From: an uncultured Ruminococcus sp.
Lineage (GTDB): Bacteria > Bacillota > Clostridia > Oscillospirales > Acutalibacteraceae
Length of the DNA stretch: 64,000 bases
Assembly: GCA_958403905.1 (NCBI GenBank)
Contig: CATXZD010000003.1
Span: 1 to 64,000 of the forward strand
Reading direction: 5' to 3'
The notes beneath the pieces are model-generated. The model worked only from the letters and a program-made list of their open reading frames with translations. It had not been told where the DNA came from and ran no database searches. Made by a program: the position numbers and the translations under genes. Positions 16,172 to 25,500 of the stretch are shown one piece after another; the stretch's first letter is position 1; each line of letters opens with the position of its first letter.

Positions 16172-17017
16172 ATGAAAGTAAAGATTATTTCTGACAGCAC
16201 ATGCGATCTTTCAAAGGAATTAATAGAAAAATACAATATCAGCATTGTACCTCTGTATGTTGTTATGAATGACAAAACAATGCGTGACGGACTTGAGGTT
16301 ACGCCTGAGGATATCTACGAATATGTTGATAAAAACGGTAAGCTTCCATCGACAAGCGCCGTAAATATCGAAAATTATATTGAAATTTTTAAATACTGGC
16401 ATGAGCAGGGATATGAAATAGTTCACTTTGATATAAGCAGTGAGTTCTCAAGCACTTACCGCAACGCCTGTATGGCGGCTGAAGAGGTTGGAGGAGTATA
16501 TGTTGTAGACTCCAGAAATCTTTCAACTGGGCAGGGGCTTGTTGTGATGCACGGTGCGGAGATGGCTCAAAGCGGAAAATCTGCGAAGGAAATTTTCGAG
16601 GAATGTACTGCGCTTACTTCAAAGATTGAGGCGAGCTTTGTTGTTGACAGTATCGACTATCTCTACAAAGGCGGCCGTTGTTCGGCACTTGCGGCTTTTG
16701 GTGCAAATCTTCTGAAATTAAAGCCTTGTATTGAGGTTAAGGACGGAAAAATGAGTCCCGGCAAAAAATATCGCGGAAATATCAGCCGAGTTATGCTAAG
16801 CTATGTTGAGGAACGCTTAAAGGGCAGAAATGACATAGACAAAAGCAGAATTTTTATTACACATACAAAGTGCAGTGATGAGGACGTTAAAGCGGTAAAG
16901 CAGAAAATATTGGAAATCTGTCCTGATTTTAAGGAGATTCTTGAAACAACGGCAGGTTGTACGGTGACAACCCACTGCGGTCCCAATACGCTTGGGATTT
17001 TGTTCATACGCAAATAA
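16172..17017 (+). CDS. DegV family fatty-acid-binding protein
   Basis: A roughly 281-residue DegV/FakB-like protein. The N-terminus KIISDSTCDLSKELIEKYNISIVPLYV and the GKLPSTSAVNIENY motif are typical, as are FDISSEFSSTYRNA and DYLYKGGRCSA. FakB proteins present fatty acids to the kinase FakA; other DegV proteins bind lipids without known kinase. Two ATG codons in tandem (16169 and 16172) follow GGAG; the second has slightly better spacing, the first is equally possible. It is a single gene between two terminators. Confidence 0.92.
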   Translation: MKVKIISDSTCDLSKELIEKYNISIVPLYVVMNDKTMRDGLEVTPEDIYEYVDKNGKLPSTSAVNIENYIEIFKYWHEQGYEIVHFDISSEFSSTYRNACMAAEEVGGVYVVDSRNLSTGQGLVVMHGAEMAQSGKSAKEIFEECTALTSKIEASFVVDSIDYLYKGGRCSALAAFGANLLKLKPCIEVKDGKMSPGKKYRGNISRVMLSYVEERLKGRNDIDKSRIFITHTKCSDEDVKAVKQKILEICPDFKEILETTAGCTVTTHCGPNTLGILFIRK

Positions 17018-17030
17018 TTTAAAAACCACA

Positions 17031-17064
17031 AGCCGCCACAAATTAATATGGCGGCTGTTGTGTT
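17031..17064 (+). terminator. Terminator after degV-type gene
   Basis: Stem AGCCGCCA (17031-17038) with its complement at 17049-17056 and partially paired flanks, followed by a T-rich stretch. Confidence 0.7.
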
Positions 17065-17119
17065 ATTTATCAAGTTATGCTATAATTCTCACGAATAAAC
17101 AACTTTCAGGGAGCAGACT

Positions 17120-17959
17120 ATGGGCAGAGAACTTGAAAAACACGAACGTGTCGAGCGAAGCATAATTAAAACTTATAGAAAAAGAATATGGAATCCGTTT
17201 TTAATCGCATTAAAGAATTATAAACTTGTAAACTCAGGAGATAAAATTGCCGTCTGCATATCAGGGGGCAAGGATTCAATGCTTATGGCAAAGCTGTTGC
17301 AGGAGCTTCACAAATACAGCGAGGTGCCGTTTGAGCTTGTCTATCTTGTAATGAACCCCGGATACAATGCAGAAAATCTAAAGAAGATTGAGGACAACGC
17401 AAAGCTTTTACATATTCCGATTACAGTTTTTGAAACAAATATTTTTAGCGTAGCCGACAAAACAGAGAAATCTCCTTGTTATCTCTGCGCAAGAATGAGG
17501 AGGGGGCATCTTTACAAAAAGGCGCAGGATTTAGGCTGTAATAAGATTGCCCTCGGACATCACTTTAATGATGTAATCGAAACCACCTTGCTCGGAATGT
17601 TTTACGGCTCACAGCTTCAGTCAATGCTTCCAAAGCTCCACAGTACAAACTTTGAGGGAATGGAGCTTATCCGCCCGATGTACTGTATTCACGAGGACGC
17701 AATAATAGCATGGCAAAAGTACAATGAACTGGAGTTTATTCAGTGTGCCTGCCGATTTACCGAAAATTGCGATAACGGCACGGGCGATTCAAAACGACAG
17801 GAGATAAAACAGCTTATAAAGAAACTAAAAAAAACGAACCCGAATATTGAAAAGAGCATTTTCAACAGCATTCATTCCGTTTGCCTTGACACAATGGCGG
17901 GTTATAAATCAAACGGAGTTGAGCACAGCTTTCTTGACAATTATGATGAAAATAATTAA
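17120..17959 (+). CDS. TtcA-like tRNA thiolation PP-loop ATPase
   Basis: The 279-residue protein has the PP-loop SGGKDS (48-53) that adenylates the base, followed by paired cysteines SPCYLC (Cys120, Cys123) and a third at Cys209/Cys211, the iron-sulfur pattern of TtcA/TtuA enzymes. E. coli TtcA makes 2-thiocytidine at position 32 of tRNA. The N-terminal extension ERSIIKTYRKRIWNPF is common in Clostridial forms. The start ATG has GGGAG upstream. It ends in a terminator shared with the convergent pot operon. The exact tRNA base modified is not proven by sequence. Confidence 0.85.
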   Translation: MGRELEKHERVERSIIKTYRKRIWNPFLIALKNYKLVNSGDKIAVCISGGKDSMLMAKLLQELHKYSEVPFELVYLVMNPGYNAENLKKIEDNAKLLHIPITVFETNIFSVADKTEKSPCYLCARMRRGHLYKKAQDLGCNKIALGHHFNDVIETTLLGMFYGSQLQSMLPKLHSTNFEGMELIRPMYCIHEDAIIAWQKYNELEFIQCACRFTENCDNGTGDSKRQEIKQLIKKLKKTNPNIEKSIFNSIHSVCLDTMAGYKSNGVEHSFLDNYDENN

Positions 17960-17990
17960 ATAAGAATTGAAAGGAAACTGCTTACATAAA

Positions 17991-18023
17991 AAACAGGAAC
18001 AGCGCTAACTGTTCCTGTTTTTA
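17991..18023. terminator. Bidirectional terminator (ttcA-like / potD)
   Basis: Perfect 12-bp stem AAACAGGAACAG (17991-18002) and complement (18009-18020) with A-run before and T-run after, serving both convergent genes. Confidence 0.88.
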
Positions 18024-18027
18024 CTGT

Positions 18028-19107
18028 TTATTCAGCCTGAATTTTTACGAACTGTTCCTGCATATATGCGTATACATCGTCGGGAACATTTGTAAATACA
18101 TAGCACTTGTCAAGGTATTCGTCGCTCGGGAAGGTAAGCTCGTTGTTTTTCATATCTTCGTCAAGAAAACTGTCATACGCTTCCTGATTGGGTGTGCCGT
18201 AATTTAGGTATTTGCAGTTTTCTGCGGCAATTTCAGGCTTTTGCATAAAGTTAATGAACTTTTCTGCATTTTCCTTGTTTTTGCTTGATTTCGGAATACA
18301 CATTGCGTCATAGAAAAGGTTTGCTCCGTCCACGGGTATTGCATAGTCGAGATCCTCATTTGCCTCCATCATGGTCAAAACGTCGCCTGCGTAGTACGGG
18401 GCAATTGCCGCCTGACTTTTTTCCATTTCGGTGAATACCTGATCCATAACGTATTTTTTAAGTAACGGCTTTTGCTCTGCAAGCTTTTTAGTTGCCTTGT
18501 CAACATCATCTTTTGTGCAGTCAGCCGGGTTGATTCCGCAAAGCTGCATTGCAATTGCCATTGCATCACGGCTGTTGTTAAACATAAGAATCTGACCTTT
18601 AAGGCTTTCGTCCCACAGAACGTCCCACGAAGTCGGTTTTTTGCTTACCTTTGTTTTGTCATAAATCATTGCGGTTATGCCCCAACTGTAGCAGACAGTA
18701 TATTTTCCTTCAGGGTCGCAGTCAAGATTTTTAAAACGATCCATAATATATTCATAATTCGGAATATTGTCATAATCAAGTTCAAGCAGCATATCCTCTT
18801 TGATGAGCTTACTTATCATATAGTCCGACGGAATGATAACATCATAGCTTACGTTGCTGTTTTTCAGCATATTGTAAAGCTCTTCGTTCGTTTCGTAGGT
18901 GGTGTAGTTTACCTTGATTCCCGTTTCGCTCTCAAATTCGTCGATAACGTCCATAAGGTCGTCCTCGCCGTTTGCGATATACTCGCCCCAGTTGTAGACG
19001 TTCACTTCGCCGGCACTTTTACTGTCGCTGCCGCTGCAACCTGAAAAACAGGCCGCAAACGATGCTGTCATCAGAACAGCGAGGATAATACTGATTGTTC
19101 TTTTCAT
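18028..19107 (-). CDS. potD: Spermidine/putrescine-binding lipoprotein
   Basis: A 359-residue periplasmic-type solute-binding protein anchored as a lipoprotein: a signal sequence of about 23 residues ends in FSGC (Cys24 as lipid-modified residue; Cys20 also near). The mature start EVNVYNWGEYIANGEDDLMDVIDEFE is typical of PotD/PotF. SYDVIIPSDYMISKLIKEDML follows, and the Trp/Tyr/Asp residues expected for polyamine binding are present (DYAIPVDGA, MCIPKSSKN). It is the last gene of the leftward potABCD operon, 29 bases after potC. Confidence 0.95.
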   Translation of the reverse strand: MKRTISIILAVLMTASFAACFSGCSGSDSKSAGEVNVYNWGEYIANGEDDLMDVIDEFESETGIKVNYTTYETNEELYNMLKNSNVSYDVIIPSDYMISKLIKEDMLLELDYDNIPNYEYIMDRFKNLDCDPEGKYTVCYSWGITAMIYDKTKVSKKPTSWDVLWDESLKGQILMFNNSRDAMAIAMQLCGINPADCTKDDVDKATKKLAEQKPLLKKYVMDQVFTEMEKSQAAIAPYYAGDVLTMMEANEDLDYAIPVDGANLFYDAMCIPKSSKNKENAEKFINFMQKPEIAAENCKYLNYGTPNQEAYDSFLDEDMKNNELTFPSDEYLDKCYVFTNVPDDVYAYMQEQFVKIQAE

Positions 19108-19136
19108 TTCTCAATCTCCCTTAAAATAAAATATAA

Positions 19137-19952
19137 TCACGTCTTTTGTGCTTTTACTTTTTCCTCGTGTCTGTCACGCAGATTGATAATAATCATAATG
19201 ATAAGCACCGCAAGAAACAGCAGAGCTGAAAGAGCGTTGATTTTCGGTGAAATTCTCCTGTGCGTCATTGAGTAAATTTCAATCGACAGGTTCTGGAACT
19301 TTGCACCTCTTGTAAAGTAGGTAATGATAAAGTCGTCAAGCGAATAGGTGAAGCTCATAAGCAGTCCCGAGAAAATACCCGGCATAAGCTCATGAATTAC
19401 AACCTTATAGAACGCCTGCCACTGATTACAGCCAAGATCCAAAGCCGCGTCATAAATACTGCTGTCCATTCTCCTTATCCTCGGCATAACGTTCAGCACA
19501 ACAAAAGGTACGCAGAAACATATATGCGAAATCAGCACAGTTACAAATCCCATTTCAAAGTTGAACATAACTCCGAGGAACGTAAACAACAGCATAAGCG
19601 AAACGCCCATTACAATATCAGGGCTGATAATCGGAATGTTTGACGCGTTCTGAATGAGCACACGCTTTTTGCCCTTGAAGTTATTAATTCCGATTGCGGC
19701 GGCTGTGCCGAGGATAGTAGCAAAAAATGAAGCAAGTACTGCAATAATAATTGTATTGCCTAAAGCGTTCATAATATTATCGTCTTTAAAAAGCTGTTCA
19801 TACCATTTAAGCGAAAATCCCTGCCAAACGGTAGATTTGCCTTTGTTAAAAGAGTAGAAAATCAGTACGGCGATAGGCGCATAAAGAAAAATCATAATCA
19901 GCACAATATAAATTTTTGAAAGTATATTGCCTTTATTTTTTGTATTTTTCAC
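19137..19952 (-). CDS. potC: Polyamine ABC transporter permease PotC
   Basis: A 271-residue MetI-like inner-membrane permease with about six transmembrane helices. The first is IYIVLIMIFLYAPIAVLIFYSF and the last ALSALLFLAVLIIMIII. The EAA loop that contacts PotA reads DAALDLGCNQWQAFYKVVIHELMPGI. Its start overlaps the end of potB by 4 bases (ATGA), giving coupled translation. Confidence 0.95.
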   Translation of the reverse strand: MKNTKNKGNILSKIYIVLIMIFLYAPIAVLIFYSFNKGKSTVWQGFSLKWYEQLFKDDNIMNALGNTIIIAVLASFFATILGTAAAIGINNFKGKKRVLIQNASNIPIISPDIVMGVSLMLLFTFLGVMFNFEMGFVTVLISHICFCVPFVVLNVMPRIRRMDSSIYDAALDLGCNQWQAFYKVVIHELMPGIFSGLLMSFTYSLDDFIITYFTRGAKFQNLSIEIYSMTHRRISPKINALSALLFLAVLIIMIIINLRDRHEEKVKAQKT

Positions 19953-20740
19953 GCAATTGCCTCCTCATCACCAAAGAAATTCATAAGAATGAGGAACACG
20001 AAGATAAATATCATAAGAATAAGTGAAATAGCCGAGCCTGTGTTCTGGTCAGTCCAAAAGATTTTGTCAATAATGTCGCCTATCATAATATCATCGGTTC
20101 CGCCTAAATACTGCGAAACAAGGAAAGTGCTGGCGCTTGGTACAAACACCATTGTAATTCCTGAAATTACTCCGGGAATACTTAGAGGGAAAATTACTTT
20201 TCTGAAAACGGCAAAGCTGTTTGAACCCAAATCCTGAGCTGCTTCAATAAGTCCGCCGTCAATTTTGCACATAACGGTGTATATCGGAAGCACCATAAAA
20301 GGAAGATATTCATAAACCATACCCAATACAACTGCACCCGTGTTGCCGATGTACGTAGCGTGTATTCCAAGCATAGAAAGCATCATATCAACAGGTCCGT
20401 TATCCTGTAACAGCGTAACCCATGCGTAAATTCTCAAAAGGAAGTTCATCCACATCGGAATCATCATCAGCATAATTACGGTGTTTTGTGTTGAGTGCTT
20501 CATCTTGGTTATTATATACGCAAGAGGATAAGCAAGCACAAGGCAGATTGCGGTAGAAATAAGTGCAATCCACAGTGATTTCATAAATACGCCCGTATAG
20601 AAAAATGCTTTTGAAAACGGTTCAAGCGAAAAGTTGCCGTTTTTGTCTGTAAATGCAGTATATCCGATCATAATAATCGGAATCATCGTGAACACTACCA
20701 TCCAGGCTATGTAGGGGATAGAGGGTTTTCTTGATTTCAT
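19949..20740 (-). CDS. potB: Polyamine ABC transporter permease PotB
   Basis: A 263-residue MetI-like permease with about six membrane segments. The EAA motif is EAAQDLGSNSFAVFRKVIFPLSIPGV. It forms the heterodimeric channel with PotC. The start lies 2 bases after the potA stop, so the operon is tightly packed. Confidence 0.95.
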   Translation of the reverse strand: MKSRKPSIPYIAWMVVFTMIPIIMIGYTAFTDKNGNFSLEPFSKAFFYTGVFMKSLWIALISTAICLVLAYPLAYIITKMKHSTQNTVIMLMMIPMWMNFLLRIYAWVTLLQDNGPVDMMLSMLGIHATYIGNTGAVVLGMVYEYLPFMVLPIYTVMCKIDGGLIEAAQDLGSNSFAVFRKVIFPLSIPGVISGITMVFVPSASTFLVSQYLGGTDDIMIGDIIDKIFWTDQNTGSAISLILMIFIFVFLILMNFFGDEEAIA

Positions 20741-20742
20741 AA

Positions 20743-22161
20743 TCAGCCCTCCTCAGCTTTGCCGACAACTTCAAACACAGCCTTTGAAAAGTCAAACGCA
20801 AGCGGAACATAGGTCGCAACCTGTTCGTCGGTGTCGCTTAGCATAAGCCATTTTCTTTCGTCAGACTCAAGAATGATTTCGTTTTGCTCGCCCTTGTAAA
20901 TTACCGATTCAATATAAACGTCCTTTAAGTTGCCGATTCCGTCGCCTGCAATGGAAAGCGCTTCTGGAGGAAGTGTGATTTTAACGATTGTACCCTGCGG
21001 AAAATATTTGTTTTCGACCTTAATTGTTTCGCCCTCAAGCTCAAATTCAAAATAGTTTTCGCTATCGCTTGAATATGTAACCTCAGCTTCAATTACATTA
21101 TCATAGAAAGGAAGGAGCTTGTTCATAATCTGAATGTTGAACGGAATTACTCTCATTCCTATTTCACTGCCGATTTCAGCAGATTTTGTGGAGTGAATAA
21201 GTATTTCGCACTTTCCGCACCTTACGCTTATCTCGTAATGTACGCCCTTGAATGTCAGCTTTTCAACAGTACCGACAAACTGGCCGCTTTCGGGTGCGGT
21301 GATTTCAATATCCTCGGGACGTATAACAACGTCAACAGGAGTGTTTTTGCCAAATCCCTTATCAACACATTCAAGCTCTCTGCCGAGAATTTGAATTCGG
21401 CAGTCGTCAATCATAGTTCCGTTTAAAATATTAGCCTCGCCTATAAAGTCGGCAACAAATGCGTTGACAGGTTCGTTATATATGTCCTCCGGAGTGCCGA
21501 TTTGCTCAATCACACCGTTGTTCATAACAACAACTCTGTCGCTCATTGTAAGAGCTTCTTCCTGGTCGTGTGTTACGTATATAAAGGTTTTTTCGGTTTT
21601 CTGCTGAATTTCTTTAAGCTCAAGCTGCATACTTTTCCGTAATTTAAGGTCAAGTGCGCCAAGCGGTTCATCAAGCAGAATAATATCCGGGTCGCACACA
21701 ATTGCTCTCGCAATAGCAACACGCTGCTGCTGTCCGCCCGACAGTTTTGAAACACTGCGTTTTTCATAACCTTTAAGGTCAACGGTAGCAAGCATTTTTG
21801 TAACCTTTTTCTTTATTTCATCCTTAGGCATTTTCTTAAGCTTAAGACCGAAAGCCACGTTATCAAAAACATTAAGGTGCGGAAACAAAGAATATTTCTG
21901 AAAAACGGTATTGACGTTTCTTTTGTTCGGAGGAGTTCCGTTTATGCGCTTTCCGTCAAAAATAACGTCGCCGCTTTCAGGTTCAACGAAACCTCCGATA
22001 ATGCGCAGAGTTGTAGTTTTTCCGCAGCCGCTCGGACCTAAAATAGTGACAAATTCTTTTTCGTGAATATCAAGGCTTATATGGTTTAGAATAACCTCGC
22101 CGTCAAACCTTACAAAAATATCCTTTAATGAAACGATAGTGTTCTTCGCTGTCTGTTCCAT
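20743..22161 (-). CDS. potA: Polyamine ABC transporter ATPase PotA
   Basis: The 472-residue ATPase powers the PotBC channel. Motifs in order: Walker [10 protein letters not shown] (42-50), Q-loop near QKYSLFPHL, signature [14 protein letters not shown], Walker [13 protein letters not shown], and H-loop YVTHDQEEA. After about residue 235 there are TOBE-type regulatory domains. The protein is roughly 100 residues longer than usual PotA (about 370); the extra sequence continues to the end as more beta-rich TOBE-like sequence. It is the promoter-proximal gene, with a roughly 165-base leader. Confidence 0.95.
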   Translation of the reverse strand: MEQTAKNTIVSLKDIFVRFDGEVILNHISLDIHEKEFVTILGPSGCGKTTTLRIIGGFVEPESGDVIFDGKRINGTPPNKRNVNTVFQKYSLFPHLNVFDNVAFGLKLKKMPKDEIKKKVTKMLATVDLKGYEKRSVSKLSGGQQQRVAIARAIVCDPDIILLDEPLGALDLKLRKSMQLELKEIQQKTEKTFIYVTHDQEEALTMSDRVVVMNNGVIEQIGTPEDIYNEPVNAFVADFIGEANILNGTMIDDCRIQILGRELECVDKGFGKNTPVDVVIRPEDIEITAPESGQFVGTVEKLTFKGVHYEISVRCGKCEILIHSTKSAEIGSEIGMRVIPFNIQIMNKLLPFYDNVIEAEVTYSSDSENYFEFELEGETIKVENKYFPQGTIVKITLPPEALSIAGDGIGNLKDVYIESVIYKGEQNEIILESDERKWLMLSDTDEQVATYVPLAFDFSKAVFEVVGKAEEG

Positions 22162-22190
22162 TTATGCACCCCGTTTAAAAAATAATAAAA

Positions 22191-22257
22191 AGGGACGGAT
22201 GCGCTGCGTCTGCAAGTACAGATTGTTTGCAGGCGAACACAGTCCGCCCCTACAAAT
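22191..22257. repeat. Long imperfect hairpin, probable dispersed intergenic repeat
   Basis: AGGGACGGA on the left pairs with AGTCCGCCCCT on the right, and an inner arm CTGCAA pairs with TTGCAG, giving a roughly 65-base imperfect stem-loop. It is far more GC-rich than the surroundings. It resembles the GTAGGGGCGG-type palindromic repeats scattered between genes in many Clostridial gut genomes; that likeness is from memory. It sits in the potABCD 5' leader. Confidence 0.5.
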
Positions 22258-22306
22258 TTCTTCTTTGTAAAGACATAACCATGATCTGTGGTGAATCCGG
22301 TAACAA
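22250..22306 (-). CDS. Possible upstream leader peptide of potABCD
   Basis: Just downstream of the predicted transcript start, AAGGAG (22313-22318 on the minus strand) is followed, six bases later, by a TTG starting an 18-codon frame (MLPDSPQIMVMSLQRRNL) that stops at 22250 at the edge of the leader hairpin. GGATTC/GAATCC arms nearby could mask the ribosome site. Good signals, but short and with a TTG start, so uncertain. A polyamine-sensing uORF is the obvious idea. Confidence 0.3.
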   Translation of the reverse strand: MLPDSPQIMVMSLQRRNL

Positions 22307-22334
22307 GGGATTCTCCTTAAAAAGACCAATAAAA

Positions 22335-22363
22335 ATTATATTCTAATATAAGTAAAAAGTCAA
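22335..22363 (-). promoter_or_regulatory. potABCD promoter
   Basis: On the minus strand: TTGACT (22358-22363), 17 bases, TATAAT (22335-22340). Transcription would start near 22328, giving a 5' leader of about 165 bases before potA. Confidence 0.72.
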
Positions 22364-22500
22364 TTGATAATATGTAAAAAAAACATAATCACAAAAATTT
22401 TATATAACATTGCAAAAACAGAGCAAAAATTTTCTGTTTAACAGAAAAATAAGGTAAAATATGCACAAAAAATTCATTGGGAATTTGTAAAGATAAAACA

Positions 22501-22529
22501 TATACTTTTTTTATAAAATTTGCTATAAT
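22501..22529 (+). promoter_or_regulatory. Amylase gene promoter
   Basis: TATAAT at 22524-22529 preceded by TGC (extended -10). The -35 (TATACT at 22501) is poor, as is common with extended -10 promoters. GAAAGGATG before 22561 is the ribosome binding site. Confidence 0.55.
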
Positions 22530-22560
22530 AAAGCTGAATAATTATGAAAGGATGTTTTCA

Positions 22561-25500
22561 ATGAAAGCTCTCAGAAAAGTTGTAAGTCTTGTTATTGCAG
22601 CTATGATGGTTACTTCATCTTTTGCTTTCACTTCATCGGTCAGCGCTGCTGAAAACACCGATGTTGCCGTATCCAATGATTCGGCAATACAAAGTGAAGT
22701 CAAGGACGGCGTAATGCTTCACGCATTCAACTGGTCTTACAATTCAATCAAAGAAAACCTCCCTGCTATTGCAGCGGCAGGTTACACAACCGTTCAGACC
22801 TCTCCTGTTCAGCAGGCAAAGGACTACGGTACTTCTAATGACGTATCAGGTCAGTGGTGGAAGCTCTATCAGCCGGTGAGTATGTCAATTGCTCAGAAGT
22901 CATGGCTCGGCACAAAGGAAGACCTTAAGTCGCTTTGTACAGAGGCTGATAAATACGGTATCAAAATTATCTGCGATATTGTATCAAACCATATGGGCAA
23001 CGAGGTTGAAACTGATCCTAATTCATTAAGCGAGCAGGTAAAAACCTATCAGCCTGATTTTTATCAAAACAAGAGCACTTATTTCCATTCCTTCAAAGGC
23101 GATGCAAGCGACAGCTCAATTCAGGGAGTTGTACATGGTCACGTTTCCAAGTGCCCCGACCTTAACACAGGCAACACTAATGTTCAGAATGCTGTAATTT
23201 CACTCCTTAAAGAGTGTATCGACTGCGGTGTTGACGGTTTCCGTTTTGACGCAGCAAAGCATATTGAAACTCCAAAGGATGGCTCATATGCTTCAAATTA
23301 CTGGCCGAATATTACATCAGCCGCTAAAAACTATTATAATGAAAAGACAGGCGGCAACCTTTATATCTACGGTGAAATCCTTAACAATTGCGGCAGCGGC
23401 AGACAGTACGGCTCTTACACAGACTACATCAATGTTACTGACAACAGAACAGGTGATGCAGTTCTTGCTGCTGTTTCAAAGGGCAACGCTTCAACTGCTG
23501 CAAACGCAAGCTACAAGTCAGGCGTAAGCGCTTCTAATGCTGTTTTGTGGGCTGAATCTCACGATACATACGAAGGCAGTTCAGGCTCTGCCGGCATTGC
23601 TAATACAGCAGGTGTTTCAGACGAAGATGTAATCAAGGCTTGGGCAATTGTTGCTTCAAGAAAAGATTCAACAGCCCTTTACTTTGCACGTCCCGGCTCT
23701 GCTCTTATGGGTGAAGCAGGCACAGACACAGCTTACAAGAGCACTGCTGTATCTGAAGTAAATAAATTCCACAATATCTTTGTAGGTCAGAGCGAAAAGC
23801 TCGGTTCTTCTGACGGTGTTGCATACGTTGCAAGAGGTACAAACGGTATTGTTCTTGCTAACTGCAAAGGCACAAGCAAGAGCGTAAGCATTTCAGGTAC
23901 AGGCATTGCAAACGGCACATACACTGATACAATCACAGGCAATAAGTTCACGGTATCCGGCGGAACTTTAACAGGCTCAATCGGCAGCACAGGTGTTGCA
24001 GTTGTTTACAACGGTACAACGACTCCAAAGAACACTTGCTCTGTTGAAAGCGGTACGTTCAAGGGCGAAACAATGACTGTAGAACTCGGTCTTGAAAATG
24101 CTGTTTCAGGTACATACTGCCTTGATGATTCAACTCCGGTAACTTATACAGGCAAAACAACAATCCGCATAGGTTCTGACTATAAGTACAATGAAACAAT
24201 CAACCTTACTCTTACCGCTACAGACGGTACTAAGGTTTCAACAACACAATATAAGTATACAAAGAAAGAGGCTGCTTCTTCAGGTGTTTACGTATTCTTT
24301 GATTCGTCAAAGATTTCATCATGGAAAGCTCCCTTTAACGTATATCTTTATGATGAAGACACTTCATCAACAACGACTTATTCAAATGCTTCATGGCCGG
24401 GTCAGGCTATGCAGAAAGATTCGGCTACCGGTTACTATTATATTGAAGTATCCGATAAATCCTGTCTTGCTAAGGACAACGCTTCACAGGAAATCACCGA
24501 TTCAACATATGACCTTGCTCATTCACGCAACACATATGTAATTGTTAGTGATTCAAACGGAAATCAGCACCCCGCTGACGGTGCAAGAACAAAGCTTAAG
24601 CTTAACGGAGAATCAAAGATTTTAACAGGCAGATCGACATCAGGTTGGAATTCAACAACACTAGTTCCTTCAGCAGGAACACCTGTTGACGCAACAGATG
24701 TTACAAAAGGTACAGTTGCTACAACTCCTGTACCCACAACAAAACCTGTACCTACAACAGTACCTCCTGTACCCACAACAAATCCTGTGCCTACCTCATC
24801 ATCTCCCGTAGGAACTATGATTTACGGTGACGTTAACGGTGATGGTACCGTAAAAATTCAAGATGCTACATTAATTCAGAAGCACAGTGTAGGATTAGAA
24901 TCTATTGAGGATAAATATCTTGTACTTGCTGATGTTAATGCTGATGGTGTAATCAATGTTCTTGATGCAACAATGATTCAGAAGTACATTGCAAGTGATC
25001 CGAACTGGGGCCTTACAGGTCAGCCTTATGTAACTGAAACTGAGCCTGATTCAACAGTTGCGACACAACCTGAAACAACTGTAACAGTACCTGATACAAC
25101 AGCTACTGAAGCAACAGAACCCCAACCAACTGCAACAGAACCCCAACCAACTGCAACAGAACCTCAGCCAACTGCAACAGAACCCGAAACAACAAATCCT
25201 CCTCTCACAAAGGATTATTATCTCTTCGGCTACATCAACGGTGTAAATTACGGTTGCGAAGAAGATTATGAAAACCTTGGTGAGTATAAATTTGTTAACG
25301 GACAAGTAACAGTAAACTTTGATCAGACAAGTTATGTTGGTGTAAAAACTCCTAATAACGAGTGGTTTATGACAGATGATTGGCAGGGAGCTGTTACAGA
25401 AGTAACTCTTTATAACACAGAGAATCTCGGCGTAACAGCAAACAAGCTTATGATTCCCGCAGGTGAATCGGTTCTTACACTTGTTGAAAATGCAGACGGA

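Larger units (their letters stand above)
22162..22560. other. Divergent potA / amylase intergenic region
   Basis: The left half is the potA leader (22162-22328), containing a hairpin-forming repeat and a possible short upstream frame. The middle has the potA promoter. The right half is AT-rich and contains the amylase promoter at about 22501-22529. No known riboswitch class was recognised in the leader. Confidence 0.6.

Noticed and set aside
22191..22257. Riboswitch in the pot leader
   Set aside because: It is a simple long hairpin without the conserved loops of any class I know, so it is called a dispersed repeat.
25111..25193. CRISPR-like array
   Set aside because: The units are directly adjacent with no spacers and encode an in-frame Pro/Thr linker. 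The same holds for the 59859-59918 repeat.
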